Under the pieces are notes generated by a model. The model searched no databases and was not told the DNA's origin. It worked only from the letters and a program-made list of their open reading frames with translations. From contig OW818654.1 of NCBI GenBank assembly GCA_942492935.1, positions 1,178,001 to 1,242,000 of the forward strand: a stretch of DNA of 64,000 bases. Direction: 5' to 3'. Positions 37,178-46,171 of this stretch are shown here, in pieces. The position numbers and the translations under genes are program-made. The DNA comes from JANJUO01 sp942492935. Lineage in GTDB: Bacteria > Bacteroidota > Ignavibacteria > Kapaibacteriales > UBA2268. The stretch's first letter is position 1; every line of letters starts with the position of its first letter.

Positions 37178-37612
37178 CTACTCTTCTTCGCTAAGATATT
37201 TGTGCATATACAACAATACATCTGTATGGGTAAGTAATCCCATTAGATTCATTTCCCAATCAACCACAGGAATACAATCTAATTTATGCTTAGCCATTAA
37301 CTTAATTGCTTTTGCAATACTGTCTTCTGGATATACAACATGAGTTATAGGATGCATGATTTTTTCATAATCAATAATTTTATTAAAACCAGCTTCACCA
37401 TAAGTTTGCCCCGCATCATATATATCCCGAAGGGTATATTCCATAATTTTGCGGTCAGTTATCATACCCACAATTTTGGTACCTTCAACTACTGGTAGTT
37501 GATTTACTTTTTCATCATTCATTATGTCATCAGCTTTGCGAACAGTATCTTCCACATCTACATAAAATACATGCTTAGACATAATTTCTGATACTTTAGT
37601 AATGTTTGGCAT
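37178..37612 (-). CDS. CBS-domain pair protein
   Basis: The 144-residue protein is made of two CBS motifs (SEIMSKHVFYV...QLPVVEGTKIVGMITDRKI and KIMHPITHVVYP...CIPVVDWEMNLMGLLTHTDVL), a unit that usually binds adenine nucleotides and regulates a partner. No partner domain is attached. The start at 37612 has a strong AAAGGAG five to eight bases upstream; an in-frame extension to 37711 is not supported. Confidence 0.92.
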   Translation of the reverse strand: MPNITKVSEIMSKHVFYVDVEDTVRKADDIMNDEKVNQLPVVEGTKIVGMITDRKIMEYTLRDIYDAGQTYGEAGFNKIIDYEKIMHPITHVVYPEDSIAKAIKLMAKHKLDCIPVVDWEMNLMGLLTHTDVLLYMHKYLSEEE

Positions 37613-37791
37613 AAAAACTCCTTTCCAAAAAAATAAATTTTCAATATTGTACAAAAAGCAAATATTAAAATAATATATATATTCGTTAATATCAAATAAG
37701 TTATTATTCAAATTGAAAATAATTTGTTTAATAAATTAAAAAAAAAGTATTAAATTAATGTTTTGTTTATTTGCTATATTTTGAAAAAGTA

Positions 37792-38556
37792 ATGTTAAGT
37801 TTAAAAGCATACTCAAATAGTGATAATGTTATGGTAGTTGCACATAGAGGGTCTTCAGGAACAGCACCTGAAAACACTCTTGCAGCTTACAAAGAAGCAA
37901 TAGATGCGGGTGCATCAATGATTGAAGTTGATGTGCAAATAACTAAGGATAACCAAATTATTGCATATCATGATTACTATCCAGCTGGATTGGATAAGAA
38001 AGTATCCGAACTCTATTTTGATGAAATTAAGGACATTGATATCGGTTCCGGTTTTGATGAAAGATTTAAGAACGAAAAAATCCCACTGCTTTCTGAAGTG
38101 TTAGAGTTAATTAAAGATAAATGTTATTTAATGATTGAAATCAAAACTATTACAGGTGCAAAATTTGCTGAAAGTTGTAATTTGTTGATTGATTTAATTG
38201 ATAAATTTAATTATGGACCTTTTACGATATTTGGTTCTTTTAACTATTTGGCACTTGCTCAGCTCAAATCAATCAAATCTCAAATTCATACGGCTGCAAT
38301 TAAAATTCCCGGTGATAAATCTTTGCCCTCAGATGTAAAAAAGATTACCGATTGTGCGGCTTATATTTGTTCTATTGAGGAGTTCAATTCAGAAATATCG
38401 AATGATGCAATTAACAATGATATTTTTACAGGAGTGTATTCTGTTGATACAAAATTTCAACTTGAAACTGCACTTGATTTAGGTTGTAAAGCGATTGCAA
38501 CTAACTTTCCGAATAAAATTATTCGCCTTTTAAATGAAATTAAAGAACAAAGATAA
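37792..38556 (+). CDS. Glycerophosphodiester phosphodiesterase
   Basis: GDPD hydrolyses glycerophosphodiesters to glycerol-3-phosphate and alcohol. The 254-residue protein has AHRGSSGTAPENTLAA, GASMIEVDVQITKD and IIAYHD at the N-terminus (His, Arg, two Glu and Asp of the metal site), then LLSEVLEL and LMIEIK. The last conserved motif, which normally reads WTVN near the C-terminus, is replaced by GVYSVDTK. No signal peptide: intracellular. ATG 37792 follows GAAAAAG; TTG at 37771 is also in frame. Three bases separate it from the next gene. Confidence 0.92.
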   Translation: MLSLKAYSNSDNVMVVAHRGSSGTAPENTLAAYKEAIDAGASMIEVDVQITKDNQIIAYHDYYPAGLDKKVSELYFDEIKDIDIGSGFDERFKNEKIPLLSEVLELIKDKCYLMIEIKTITGAKFAESCNLLIDLIDKFNYGPFTIFGSFNYLALAQLKSIKSQIHTAAIKIPGDKSLPSDVKKITDCAAYICSIEEFNSEISNDAINNDIFTGVYSVDTKFQLETALDLGCKAIATNFPNKIIRLLNEIKEQR

Positions 38557-38559
38557 ATT

Positions 38560-40278
38560 ATGAATTCTTTTTGGGACGCAACGTTTGTTGTTGTTGATGT
38601 TGAAACTACTGGTTCGGATACTTTCAGAAACAGAATTACTGAAGTTGCACTATTAGTTGTGCAAGGTGGTGAAATAGTTGACGAATTTTCTTCGCTTGTA
38701 AATCCACATCAATTTATACCTACTTTTATACAGAATATGACTGGCATCACCAATGAAATGGCATTTAAAGCTCCAGAGCCAAAAGAAGTTTTTTCAAAGG
38801 CATTTAAATACTTTAATCAGCCAAATACTATTTTTGTAGCACATAATGTAAGATTTGATTACAATTTTATGATGGAAAGCTTTCGCCGTGAAATTGGAGA
38901 GCCGTTTGAAAAGCCACTTCTCTGTACTTTGAAATTAGCCAAAAAACTCTTACCGAAAGATTTGAAAAAAAATGTTGGGTCGCTTGCTAATTTTTTCAAT
39001 ATCCCAATTATAAACAGACACAGAGCATTTGGAGATGCAGAAGCTACTACATATATTTTATTTGAACTTCTCGAAAGAGCAGAAGCTGAGCATAGTATTT
39101 ATGAACTTGAAGATTTATTAAGATTTCAGAATAAACAGAATAATAATTTCAAAACAGCACCCGATATAATTCAAAAGCACGAACATTCTCTGAAGAAATT
39201 ACCTGAGGAGTCGGGGGTTTATTATTTCAAAAACGAACATGGAGTTCCTCTTTATATTGGGAAAGCCAAATCCTTAAAAGAAAGAGTCAAAACATATTTT
39301 CAAGCAGGTGAAGTTACTTCAAAAAAAATTGCCGACCTTGTAAAAAGCATAGATACCATAGAATGGAAAGAAACAAATACTGAACTTGAAGCGTTATTGT
39401 TGGAATCCAAAGAAATTAAAAAGTATTTCCCTCCATTTAATGTACAACAAAAAAGATACAAGAGCTACCCTTTGTTGAAAATTACTAATGAAGATTTTCC
39501 AAGAATTGAAAAATGCTTCCATTTTGATGATGATGGAGCAGAATATTTTGGACCTTTTAGAAGTAGATATTTGGTTGATGAAATAATTGATTCTATTGAA
39601 AAAAAATTCAATCTCCGAAAATGTGTTGAACCCATTATTCCAAATGAAAAAACCGAACCTTGCATCTATTATCAAATTAAAAGGTGCGGAGCCCCTTGTG
39701 CTGATAAAATCAGTAAAGAAGATTATAAATCTGAACTTGACAAAGTTAAATACTATTTAAGCGGATTTGGAAATGGTATAATAAATCAGTTAGAATTGAA
39801 AATGCAAGATTATGCTGCTAATTTAGATTTTGAAAGAGCTGCAATAATTAGAGACCAAATTGCTGAATTGAAGGTAATACTTACAAGAAATGACAATGTT
39901 TCCACTTCTGTTTCTGATAATAATTTAATTTTAATTATACCAAACTCAAAAATTGAAAAAATGGTCGATGTGTTTTTTATTAAATCAGGAAAATTAAAAC
40001 ATAGCGAGTCGATTGGTAGAAAACAAGCTCTGCATAATATTTTTGGTACTTTGTACCAGATATATTTTGCAAAAAATAATGATTCCCAGAATTATTCAAT
40101 AGAAGATATAGATGAATTAAGGATAATAAATTCTTGGCTATATAAACAAAAAAATGTAGGAAGATATATTTACACTGACAATAAAACCAATAATCAACTT
40201 TGTTTTGAATTTGAACAAATAGTAAGAAATAGTGGCTATCGTTCAGAGAAAGATGATTATTCATTCAAACAAATTTAA
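38560..40278 (+). CDS. DEDDh exonuclease fused to a UvrC-type GIY-YIG nuclease
   Basis: The 572-residue protein joins two nucleases. Residues 8-175 are a DnaQ/polymerase III epsilon-like exonuclease: VVDVETTGS, FVAHNVRFDYNF, and HRAFGDAEAT supply the D-E-D-D-H set. Residues 210-300 are a GIY-YIG domain (GVYYFKNEHGVPLYIGKAKSLKERV) followed by ESKEIKKYFPPFN, then a UVR motif (NLDFERAAIIRDQIAEL, near 425). The second UvrC nuclease (RNase H-like) and helix-hairpin-helix are missing, so this resembles Cho-like 3'-nickases rather than UvrC. Similar exonuclease/GIY-YIG fusions are known in other phyla. It is in a two-gene unit after the GDPD. Confidence 0.9.
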   Translation: MNSFWDATFVVVDVETTGSDTFRNRITEVALLVVQGGEIVDEFSSLVNPHQFIPTFIQNMTGITNEMAFKAPEPKEVFSKAFKYFNQPNTIFVAHNVRFDYNFMMESFRREIGEPFEKPLLCTLKLAKKLLPKDLKKNVGSLANFFNIPIINRHRAFGDAEATTYILFELLERAEAEHSIYELEDLLRFQNKQNNNFKTAPDIIQKHEHSLKKLPEESGVYYFKNEHGVPLYIGKAKSLKERVKTYFQAGEVTSKKIADLVKSIDTIEWKETNTELEALLLESKEIKKYFPPFNVQQKRYKSYPLLKITNEDFPRIEKCFHFDDDGAEYFGPFRSRYLVDEIIDSIEKKFNLRKCVEPIIPNEKTEPCIYYQIKRCGAPCADKISKEDYKSELDKVKYYLSGFGNGIINQLELKMQDYAANLDFERAAIIRDQIAELKVILTRNDNVSTSVSDNNLILIIPNSKIEKMVDVFFIKSGKLKHSESIGRKQALHNIFGTLYQIYFAKNNDSQNYSIEDIDELRIINSWLYKQKNVGRYIYTDNKTNNQLCFEFEQIVRNSGYRSEKDDYSFKQI

Positions 40279-40793
40279 ATTTTTTTTAAGATATTTAATA
40301 CTTTTAAAGGAATTTTTTATCAAAATCGTGACTACTTAGCTGACTAACCATAATTTTCTATTTCCATTATTTTGTAAGAAATTCCCATAGGGAATTAATG
40401 TTTGTAATAATGGCAAATAATATATGTAAAGTCCTCCCCTTGGGGAGGATTTAGGTGGGGTTTATAACTATTCAATCCCTCTGGGATTGTTGGACTTACG
40501 GATATTTTCTTCGTTACAAACATTTAATCCCTATTGGGATTTTCAAGGAATTTCATTTTATGATTATTTTCATATTGTTCCTCACATACATTATTTACAT
40601 TTAAATAAAAAAAGCAATTTGAATATTACAATTCGAGTGTGTAGTTACTCAAAATCAATTTCTCATTTTAATTTCATAATGGCTGTATTTTTCGATTAAA
40701 ATATGCTCGATTTTTATCCGTGTATCATTTTTGGGTCGTTCAAATTCAAAATATTTTTATAATATTTGAATTATGTTTAATTAACTGTAAATT
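40279..40793. repeat. Intergenic region: inverted composite palindromic repeat
   Basis: No gene. From left: an inverted GTTACAAACATTAATTCC element (40378-40407), then the block 40429-40499 that is the reverse complement of 6846-6957 (AATCCTCCCC hairpin, CCCCACCTAAATCC, AATCCCtctGGGATT) without the 33-nt insert, then a forward GTTACAAACATTTAATCC element (40513-40554). A 70-codon open frame across it is repeat-derived. Confidence 0.8.
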
Positions 40794-41165
40794 ATGAATC
40801 AAAAAGTTAGAATTTTTAGTGTAATATTTTTAACTGCAATTTATGTTAATGCAATTGGAATTGTTTTCAATTTTAATAATTGCAATAATTTTAATTACAA
40901 TAATTCTAATACAAACCTACACTTTATACAAGATTTTTCTTCGAGTTTTATTACACATAATTCACATTCAATTAATTATCTTAATAATTTTAATAATGAA
41001 CGATTACCCAATTCTGAAAATATGTTTTCGGGTTTGGGATTAAATTTGAGTTTAAATGAAAAGTTAATTGAAACTGACTTTAAACGATACATTATCTTTT
41101 CAAAAAATAATCTGATAAAATATCGGAAATCTGACTTCATATTCCCATTTCATTACTTCTGGTAA
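40794..41165 (+). CDS. Small Asn-rich protein of unknown function, 123 aa
   Basis: I do not recognise this protein with certainty. It begins with a hydrophobic segment (FSVIFLTAIYVNAIGIVF) that can act as a signal or membrane anchor, has an unusually Asn-rich middle, and ends in a distinctive aromatic tail, KSDFIFPFHYFW. I have an impression of small Bacteroidota proteins that end in a similar FPFHYFW motif, unverified. It lies 117 nt before the next small gene. The start ATG 40794 lacks a strong ribosome site. Confidence 0.6.
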   Translation: MNQKVRIFSVIFLTAIYVNAIGIVFNFNNCNNFNYNNSNTNLHFIQDFSSSFITHNSHSINYLNNFNNERLPNSENMFSGLGLNLSLNEKLIETDFKRYIIFSKNNLIKYRKSDFIFPFHYFW

Positions 41166-41282
41166 TTTTTTTAGTTTCTAATACATCGTCAATATTTTGT
41201 TGACAAAAAGAATTTATAAATTGTTTTGTAATCAAGATACAAAACTAATTAACTATTTATTAATTATAAAAAAACTAAAAAA

Positions 41283-41768
41283 ATGGATATAAAACTTGCT
41301 ATATTAGGTGCTATTTTAATAGCCATGTGCATTATTCCTATAATTTTAATTATCAGGAGCGGGAAAAAAGTAGAAAGACATTTGATTCAATCATTAAAAA
41401 AAATTGCAAATCAGTATGGTTGCAAAATTAGTCTTCATGAAACTTTTGGTGAGCAAATTATTGGAATTGATGAAATCAAAAAATATGTATTTTTCTATAA
41501 AAAATCAAATGATAATATTACTTCACAAGTTATAGAGCTTTCTAATTATCAAAGCTGTAAAGTAATAAAAACAAAAAGAGCGTTGAAAGGTAATAACGGT
41601 AATTTTTCCGGAATAGAAAAACTTGAATTATTTTTCGAACCTATGTCTAAAGAAATGAATAGTATTTCTTTAGAATTTTCAAATGTAAATGATTCAAACC
41701 TACTCACAGATGAAATTCAATTAGTTGAGAAATGGTCGAATTTGATAAATGAAAAGTTGAAAAAATAA
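41283..41768 (+). CDS. Membrane-anchored protein of unknown function, 161 aa
   Basis: The first 25 residues form a transmembrane helix (LAILGAILIAMCIIPIILII) followed by basic residues (RSGKKVER), which predicts a cytoplasmic soluble domain of about 130 residues. That domain has alternating strands and helices and ends with a charged helix (EKWSNLINEKLKK). I cannot place it in a named family. A strong terminator follows the stop codon, which supports it as a real gene. It may form an operon with the preceding small protein. Confidence 0.65.
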   Translation: MDIKLAILGAILIAMCIIPIILIIRSGKKVERHLIQSLKKIANQYGCKISLHETFGEQIIGIDEIKKYVFFYKKSNDNITSQVIELSNYQSCKVIKTKRALKGNNGNFSGIEKLELFFEPMSKEMNSISLEFSNVNDSNLLTDEIQLVEKWSNLINEKLKK

Positions 41769-41770
41769 TA

Positions 41771-41805
41771 AAAAAAGCCCCATAAATATTTTATGGGGCT
41801 TTTTT
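41771..41805. terminator. Strong intrinsic terminator
   Basis: Stem GCCCCATAAA/TTTATGGGGC (41777-41786 with 41790-41799), TAT loop, flanked by six A on the left and six T on the right. It ends the gene at 41768. Confidence 0.9.
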
Positions 41806-41959
41806 CAATGTTCTTGCATATCAACTAATCAAAATTACATACTACCACCTACCTTCCGCATAAAAAAAGGAAACGTTGTAAGTCATTGAAAAATAGAATA
41901 GAAATTTGGTCAGTTGGATGTCCCGCCGTATATTTGTAAATTTTTTGGCTATATTTATC

Positions 41960-42484
41960 AGAAAAAAAGCAAAATTAATCGGGAAGTATGTCAAACCAGA
42001 TTATATCAAAAGTTAAGAATAAGTACAAATTAGTCAAAACTATTGGTAGTTCAAAAGATAAAATTGAAATTGAAAAACTTTTAGAACTTGCAAAAGTAGA
42101 AAAATCTCAATTAGAATCTTAGGAATCAATGTTTATTTTTGAGAAAGACAGTATGCTTTTGGAGTTTATTTCCAATATTACCAATAATCAAGTTAAAACA
42201 ATTGGGACAGAGCTGGTTTTTGGATGATTTTCGTAAAACTGGTTTCAGCAAAGATGGAAAGCACAACAATCCTCAAATATATTTGGCTTACTTGTTGGCT
42301 TAAATGGCTATGCAATTGGCTACGACATATATGAGGGAAATATTTTTGAAGGCAACACATTAATTCCATTTAAACATCTTTCAGATAGAATTAATTTTGC
42401 AAGAAACAAAAACAATACAGAAAATCATGCTAAAACTAAAGGGAAAGCAACGAGAATTGATACAAATTGTCAACCAATTTTTTA
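41960..42484 (+). pseudogene. Broken IS1634-family transposase remnant
   Basis: Pieces of one transposase can be followed across frames. From about 41985: SGSMSNQIISKVKNKYKLVKTIGSSKD, the N-terminal signature of IS1634-type transposases, ending at a stop near 42120. Then LEFISNITNNQVKTIGTELVFG in a second frame. Then, after an apparent deletion of about 100 residues, KTGFSKDGKHNNPQIYL and, one base out of frame, LVGLNGYAIGYDIYEGN and NTLIPF, which surround the catalytic DDE core in this family. Two frameshifts, one stop and a deletion rule out function. Its true ends and target duplications were not found. Confidence 0.8.
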
Positions 42485-42655
42485 GGTGTCCCATTGCGGA
42501 AGACATGAAAAATATATTGAAAATGCTTCTTATCTAATTTCTATTTCAAGTTGCGACTTCATCGCTATACGATTTACAACTTTATAACGTTAGCTGTGAT
42601 TTGAATGTGATTATTTCATATATGTAATGAATAATAGCTACAGAAAAGAATTTAT

Positions 42656-43042
42656 TTATTTTTCAATAATTATTGATTTGAAAAAGATACTATTTCCAGA
42701 ATAAATTTTCAAACTATATTTTCCTGAAAAGGAATTTATCTCATTGTTTAAAATAGTAAATATATTACTTTTAATACTATTTTTTGCAAAGCATAATTTG
42801 CCTAAATTGTCGAATATTTCAATTTTATCAATAACTTCATTTTTGGATTCAATTGATAGCTCATTTTCTGTAGGATTTGGATATATATTTATATAGATTT
42901 CATCAATATTTTCATCTATTGTATTTCCATTATCATCAACAAACCATTCTGGCATAAACTTCTCAACACCAAAACAATCTTCGGAAAAAAGATTGTTTTG
43001 GTATGAAATAAAAATGAAAAGTATTAATATAATTTTATTCAT
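42656..43042 (-). CDS. Small exported protein that is mostly a T9SS sorting domain
   Basis: This 128-residue protein has a signal peptide (MNKIILILFIFISYQ, cleavage near FS), about 25 residues of linker (PEWFVDDNGNTIDEN), and then a Por/T9SS type A sorting domain (IYINIYPNPTENELSIESK ... GKYSLKIYSGNSIF). There is no cargo domain. Either it is a stand-alone tag (a partner or a plug), or the rest was lost when the IS remnant on its downstream side inserted or decayed. It lies 18 nt after the next gene upstream. Confidence 0.7.
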   Translation of the reverse strand: MNKIILILFIFISYQNNLFSEDCFGVEKFMPEWFVDDNGNTIDENIDEIYINIYPNPTENELSIESKNEVIDKIEIFDNLGKLCFAKNSIKSNIFTILNNEINSFSGKYSLKIYSGNSIFFKSIIIEK

Positions 43043-43060
43043 TATTAACTAAGTATTTTA

Positions 43061-46000
43061 TTAGAAATCATAACCAAGTGAGAACATATATTCTGGTTGA
43101 GACCAGCCGCTATATTCATTTCGCCAAGCAATGTCCAATTTAAATGGTAAGCCAAGTAAATAAGCTCTTACTCCAATTCCAGAACTTATAAGTAGATTTT
43201 CAGGTATCTTATTGCCCATTACATCTGTTGTGTATGCTTCAAACGAATCATTCCACGCACCACCAACATCAAGGAAAAATGAACCCATTATTCCCTGAAG
43301 TAATATAGGAATTGGACCAGCGACAAGAGCAGTTAACAATGGAAATCTAAATTCAATATTTGACAAAAAGTATTTTTCACCATAAATATCTGCAATAGCC
43401 CAACCTCTCAACGGAGTTTCAAAATTCATAAAAGCAAAATCTTCAGGTTCATTAAAAGGTAAATTTCCGCCTTTAAATCTTCTATTTATCCAATTATCTG
43501 TTCCACCAATAAAGAATTTTTGAGGATTTGGTCCAAAACTCGCTCCACCTGCTCCTCTAAATGCTAATCCAAAATAATCTCCTATCGGTAAATAATATCT
43601 TGCATCACCAGTAAAAGTAGCAAATCCTGCTCCATCATCTCCTATTTTGGGTGAACCTTGTACGGTTAAATTATATCTTGCACCTTCGCGTGGTGCATAA
43701 TATCCCCACAAAGTATTGTCATATACATAACTAAGCGAAGGAACTACCAAGAATTTTGAAACTGGGTCTAATGCTGGAATATCTAAATTATTTTTGGAAA
43801 TACTCATAAATGTAGTACTAAAATCAAATCTTTTAAATAAACTTAAAGGATATGATAAAGTTGTTCCAAAGCCAAAGTTTCTAAATCTATGCCAATTTCT
43901 ATCGGATAAAAATGCTATTGCAGATGAATGATATGCGGCAAAACGATAATCAATTACATTAGATAAATTTGAGTATGAAACAAAAAACTGGCTATTTTGC
44001 AAATCCATCAATAGATTAGCTTGAGCATATATTTGGTGATCGCCCATCACATCACTAAACAACATTTGTGTAACACCTTGAAATCCATAAAATGTGTTAT
44101 AACCCGGATTTCCCAATATTACATCAGGTGAAAATGATACTAAATAATCTTTTTCAACGAACTCATCAACAACTTCAATATTTTTATTTTCAATCGGTGT
44201 ATTTTCAATCTTTTTAGGAGCATCGACATTTGATTTTACTAATTGTTGTTCACTAAAATCAATATCGAAATCTCCATAACCTATTAATTTATTTTCAGTT
44301 ACTGTAATAGCTGTATCAACTTTTGCCAACCCTTTGATAATTGCACTCTTCTCCATTTCTAATTTCTTAAATTTAGTAATTGGAAGTTCATCAATTTTCA
44401 AATCTCTTTCTAATGGATATTTAATCATATATAAATCATATCCACCTTTGATTTGAGTTGTAAATATCAACTTACTATCGTCAAGAGATAAAGAAATTTG
44501 GGTTATACCTGTGATAGAATTTGTCAATGGTTTAGTTGTCAAATTGTTTAAATCAATCAAATATAAATTACCAATGCCATTTTTATCTGAAACGATAAAA
44601 AGTTTCTGATTGCTTGAATTAATCGCTAAAGATGTTTTGATATTTTCAGGGTCAAAAGTTAATCTTGTAATTAGTTTGCTGGCAAGTTCTATCTTATAAA
44701 TATCAGAATCATAAACTGAGTGGTTCCACATTTTGAAATTATCTTTATTTATTCCAACATTAATATTATTTCCTCTATCTGAAATAAAATATAAACTTTT
44801 TGAATCTGGTGCCCATATAGGAAATTTATCTGTAAAAATGTCATTTGTAATATTTTCAATTTTTTTTGTTTCTAAATCATAAATTATTATGTCGCTTTTT
44901 TCGCGAATAGATGCTATAAAAGCTAACAACTTACCGTCAGGTGACCATTGGACAGAAGAAATTGATTTTAAATTAAATAACAAACGATTATAATCGCCCG
45001 TTTTTTCATCAACGATAAAAATTGCATCTTCACCACCAGCTTTTGCCGAAATTGCAAGTTTAGTACCTTGTGGATTCCAAGAAATACCCGGTGTGAGCAT
45101 ATTCAAATCTTCAAAATCTTGACTTCTAAAACTATTTACAATTCTTCTTGCTGATGACTTTTTGTCGATTTCCCTTACATAAATACCGAAATTTCCACCT
45201 TCAGCAGAAATAAAAGCAACTTTTTCGCCATCAGGTGAAATTGCAGGAGATGAATTGTAATATGACCTATCTTTAAAATGGTCTGTAATCTGAACAGCGT
45301 AATCTTTTGGAGATTCGTATTTATCCAAATCTGGCAAATAATATTTTTTTATGTCTTCCTGCCATTTTTCAGAAAAATCTTCAAAAGAAGTATGAAACGA
45401 ACTTTCAAAAGCTGTGTTAAGATTTCTATGAATTTTCAATCTATTAAGTAAATCACCAACTCTTTCTTTACCGTATTTTTCAGCTACATACCAATAGAAT
45501 GTCTGGCCACCACGATATGCCAAATATCCATCAAGATTATCAAGTGAGGGTAGTTTTTCACTTATAATTAAATCCCTCATAAACATATCAGTTTCAGTGT
45601 TCATTCCACCAATACTTTCCCATTCGGCAAATCCTTCGTTCATCCATAGTGGAATCATAAAGCCGCCAGAATTCATTACTGCACTCTGAAAAGTACCACC
45701 ATAAAACATATCATTCAATACAGCATGTACTAATTCATGATGAATAACATGGTCGTATTGTTCATAATCTCCTTGAAAAGGAACAACTACTCTATTTTTG
45801 AACAATTCAGTTACACCTCCTACGCCCTCAGGCATAAAAGAAGAAATAACATTTGTTTGTTGGAATTCATTGTGTGAATCATAAGCAACAAGTACTATAC
45901 GAGCATTTATTTTAAAATTGAGTGTTCTTTGAATTTGGATTAATGCTTTTTCTGCAGATTTAGCTGTAAATTCAGCCAGATATTTTGACCCTTTATTATA

Positions 46001-46138
46001 ATAAACATCAAAATGGGCAGATTGGATAAATTTCCATTCAAAATCATCATATTGAACTTTATTTTTTCCAAATTGTGCATTGATAGTACCCAACATCAGG
46101 AAAAACATCACCAGTGATATATATTTTAGTATTTTCAT
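43061..46138 (-). CDS. Exported gluzincin peptidase - TolB-type propeller - outer-membrane barrel protein
   Basis: The 1025-residue protein has a signal peptide (MKILKYISLVMFF, cleavage after INAQ). Next comes a peptidase-MA-like gluzincin domain with zinc motif HHELVH near residue 135 and a second Glu in MNEGFAEWE about 35 residues later, as in M1/MA metallopeptidases. A WD40/PD40 propeller of TolB type (ISPDGEKVAFISAEGG, WSPDGKLLAF, WAPDSKSLYFISDRG; about 295-570) follows, then a linker, and a C-terminal beta-barrel resembling BamA/D15 surface antigens (about 660-1025, ending in FSLGYDF). The barrel predicts an outer-membrane location with the propeller in the periplasm. Substrate unknown. 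Start ATG 46138; the in-frame codon at 46171 is less likely. Confidence 0.9.
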   Translation of the reverse strand: MKILKYISLVMFFLMLGTINAQFGKNKVQYDDFEWKFIQSAHFDVYYNKGSKYLAEFTAKSAEKALIQIQRTLNFKINARIVLVAYDSHNEFQQTNVISSFMPEGVGGVTELFKNRVVVPFQGDYEQYDHVIHHELVHAVLNDMFYGGTFQSAVMNSGGFMIPLWMNEGFAEWESIGGMNTETDMFMRDLIISEKLPSLDNLDGYLAYRGGQTFYWYVAEKYGKERVGDLLNRLKIHRNLNTAFESSFHTSFEDFSEKWQEDIKKYYLPDLDKYESPKDYAVQITDHFKDRSYYNSSPAISPDGEKVAFISAEGGNFGIYVREIDKKSSARRIVNSFRSQDFEDLNMLTPGISWNPQGTKLAISAKAGGEDAIFIVDEKTGDYNRLLFNLKSISSVQWSPDGKLLAFIASIREKSDIIIYDLETKKIENITNDIFTDKFPIWAPDSKSLYFISDRGNNINVGINKDNFKMWNHSVYDSDIYKIELASKLITRLTFDPENIKTSLAINSSNQKLFIVSDKNGIGNLYLIDLNNLTTKPLTNSITGITQISLSLDDSKLIFTTQIKGGYDLYMIKYPLERDLKIDELPITKFKKLEMEKSAIIKGLAKVDTAITVTENKLIGYGDFDIDFSEQQLVKSNVDAPKKIENTPIENKNIEVVDEFVEKDYLVSFSPDVILGNPGYNTFYGFQGVTQMLFSDVMGDHQIYAQANLLMDLQNSQFFVSYSNLSNVIDYRFAAYHSSAIAFLSDRNWHRFRNFGFGTTLSYPLSLFKRFDFSTTFMSISKNNLDIPALDPVSKFLVVPSLSYVYDNTLWGYYAPREGARYNLTVQGSPKIGDDGAGFATFTGDARYYLPIGDYFGLAFRGAGGASFGPNPQKFFIGGTDNWINRRFKGGNLPFNEPEDFAFMNFETPLRGWAIADIYGEKYFLSNIEFRFPLLTALVAGPIPILLQGIMGSFFLDVGGAWNDSFEAYTTDVMGNKIPENLLISSGIGVRAYLLGLPFKLDIAWRNEYSGWSQPEYMFSLGYDF

Positions 46139-46171
46139 TTTTACTTTTCCAAATTCTAATAAAAAACTCAT

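Noticed and set aside
40487..40699. 70-codon plus-strand frame
   Set aside because: It begins inside the composite repeat (GGGATT palindrome) and has no ribosome site; composition is like the spacer.
41843..42510. Ends of the broken IS1634 element
   Set aside because: Motifs TTCCGCA near 41850 and GCGGAA near 42499 pair over only a few bases, too little to define the element ends.
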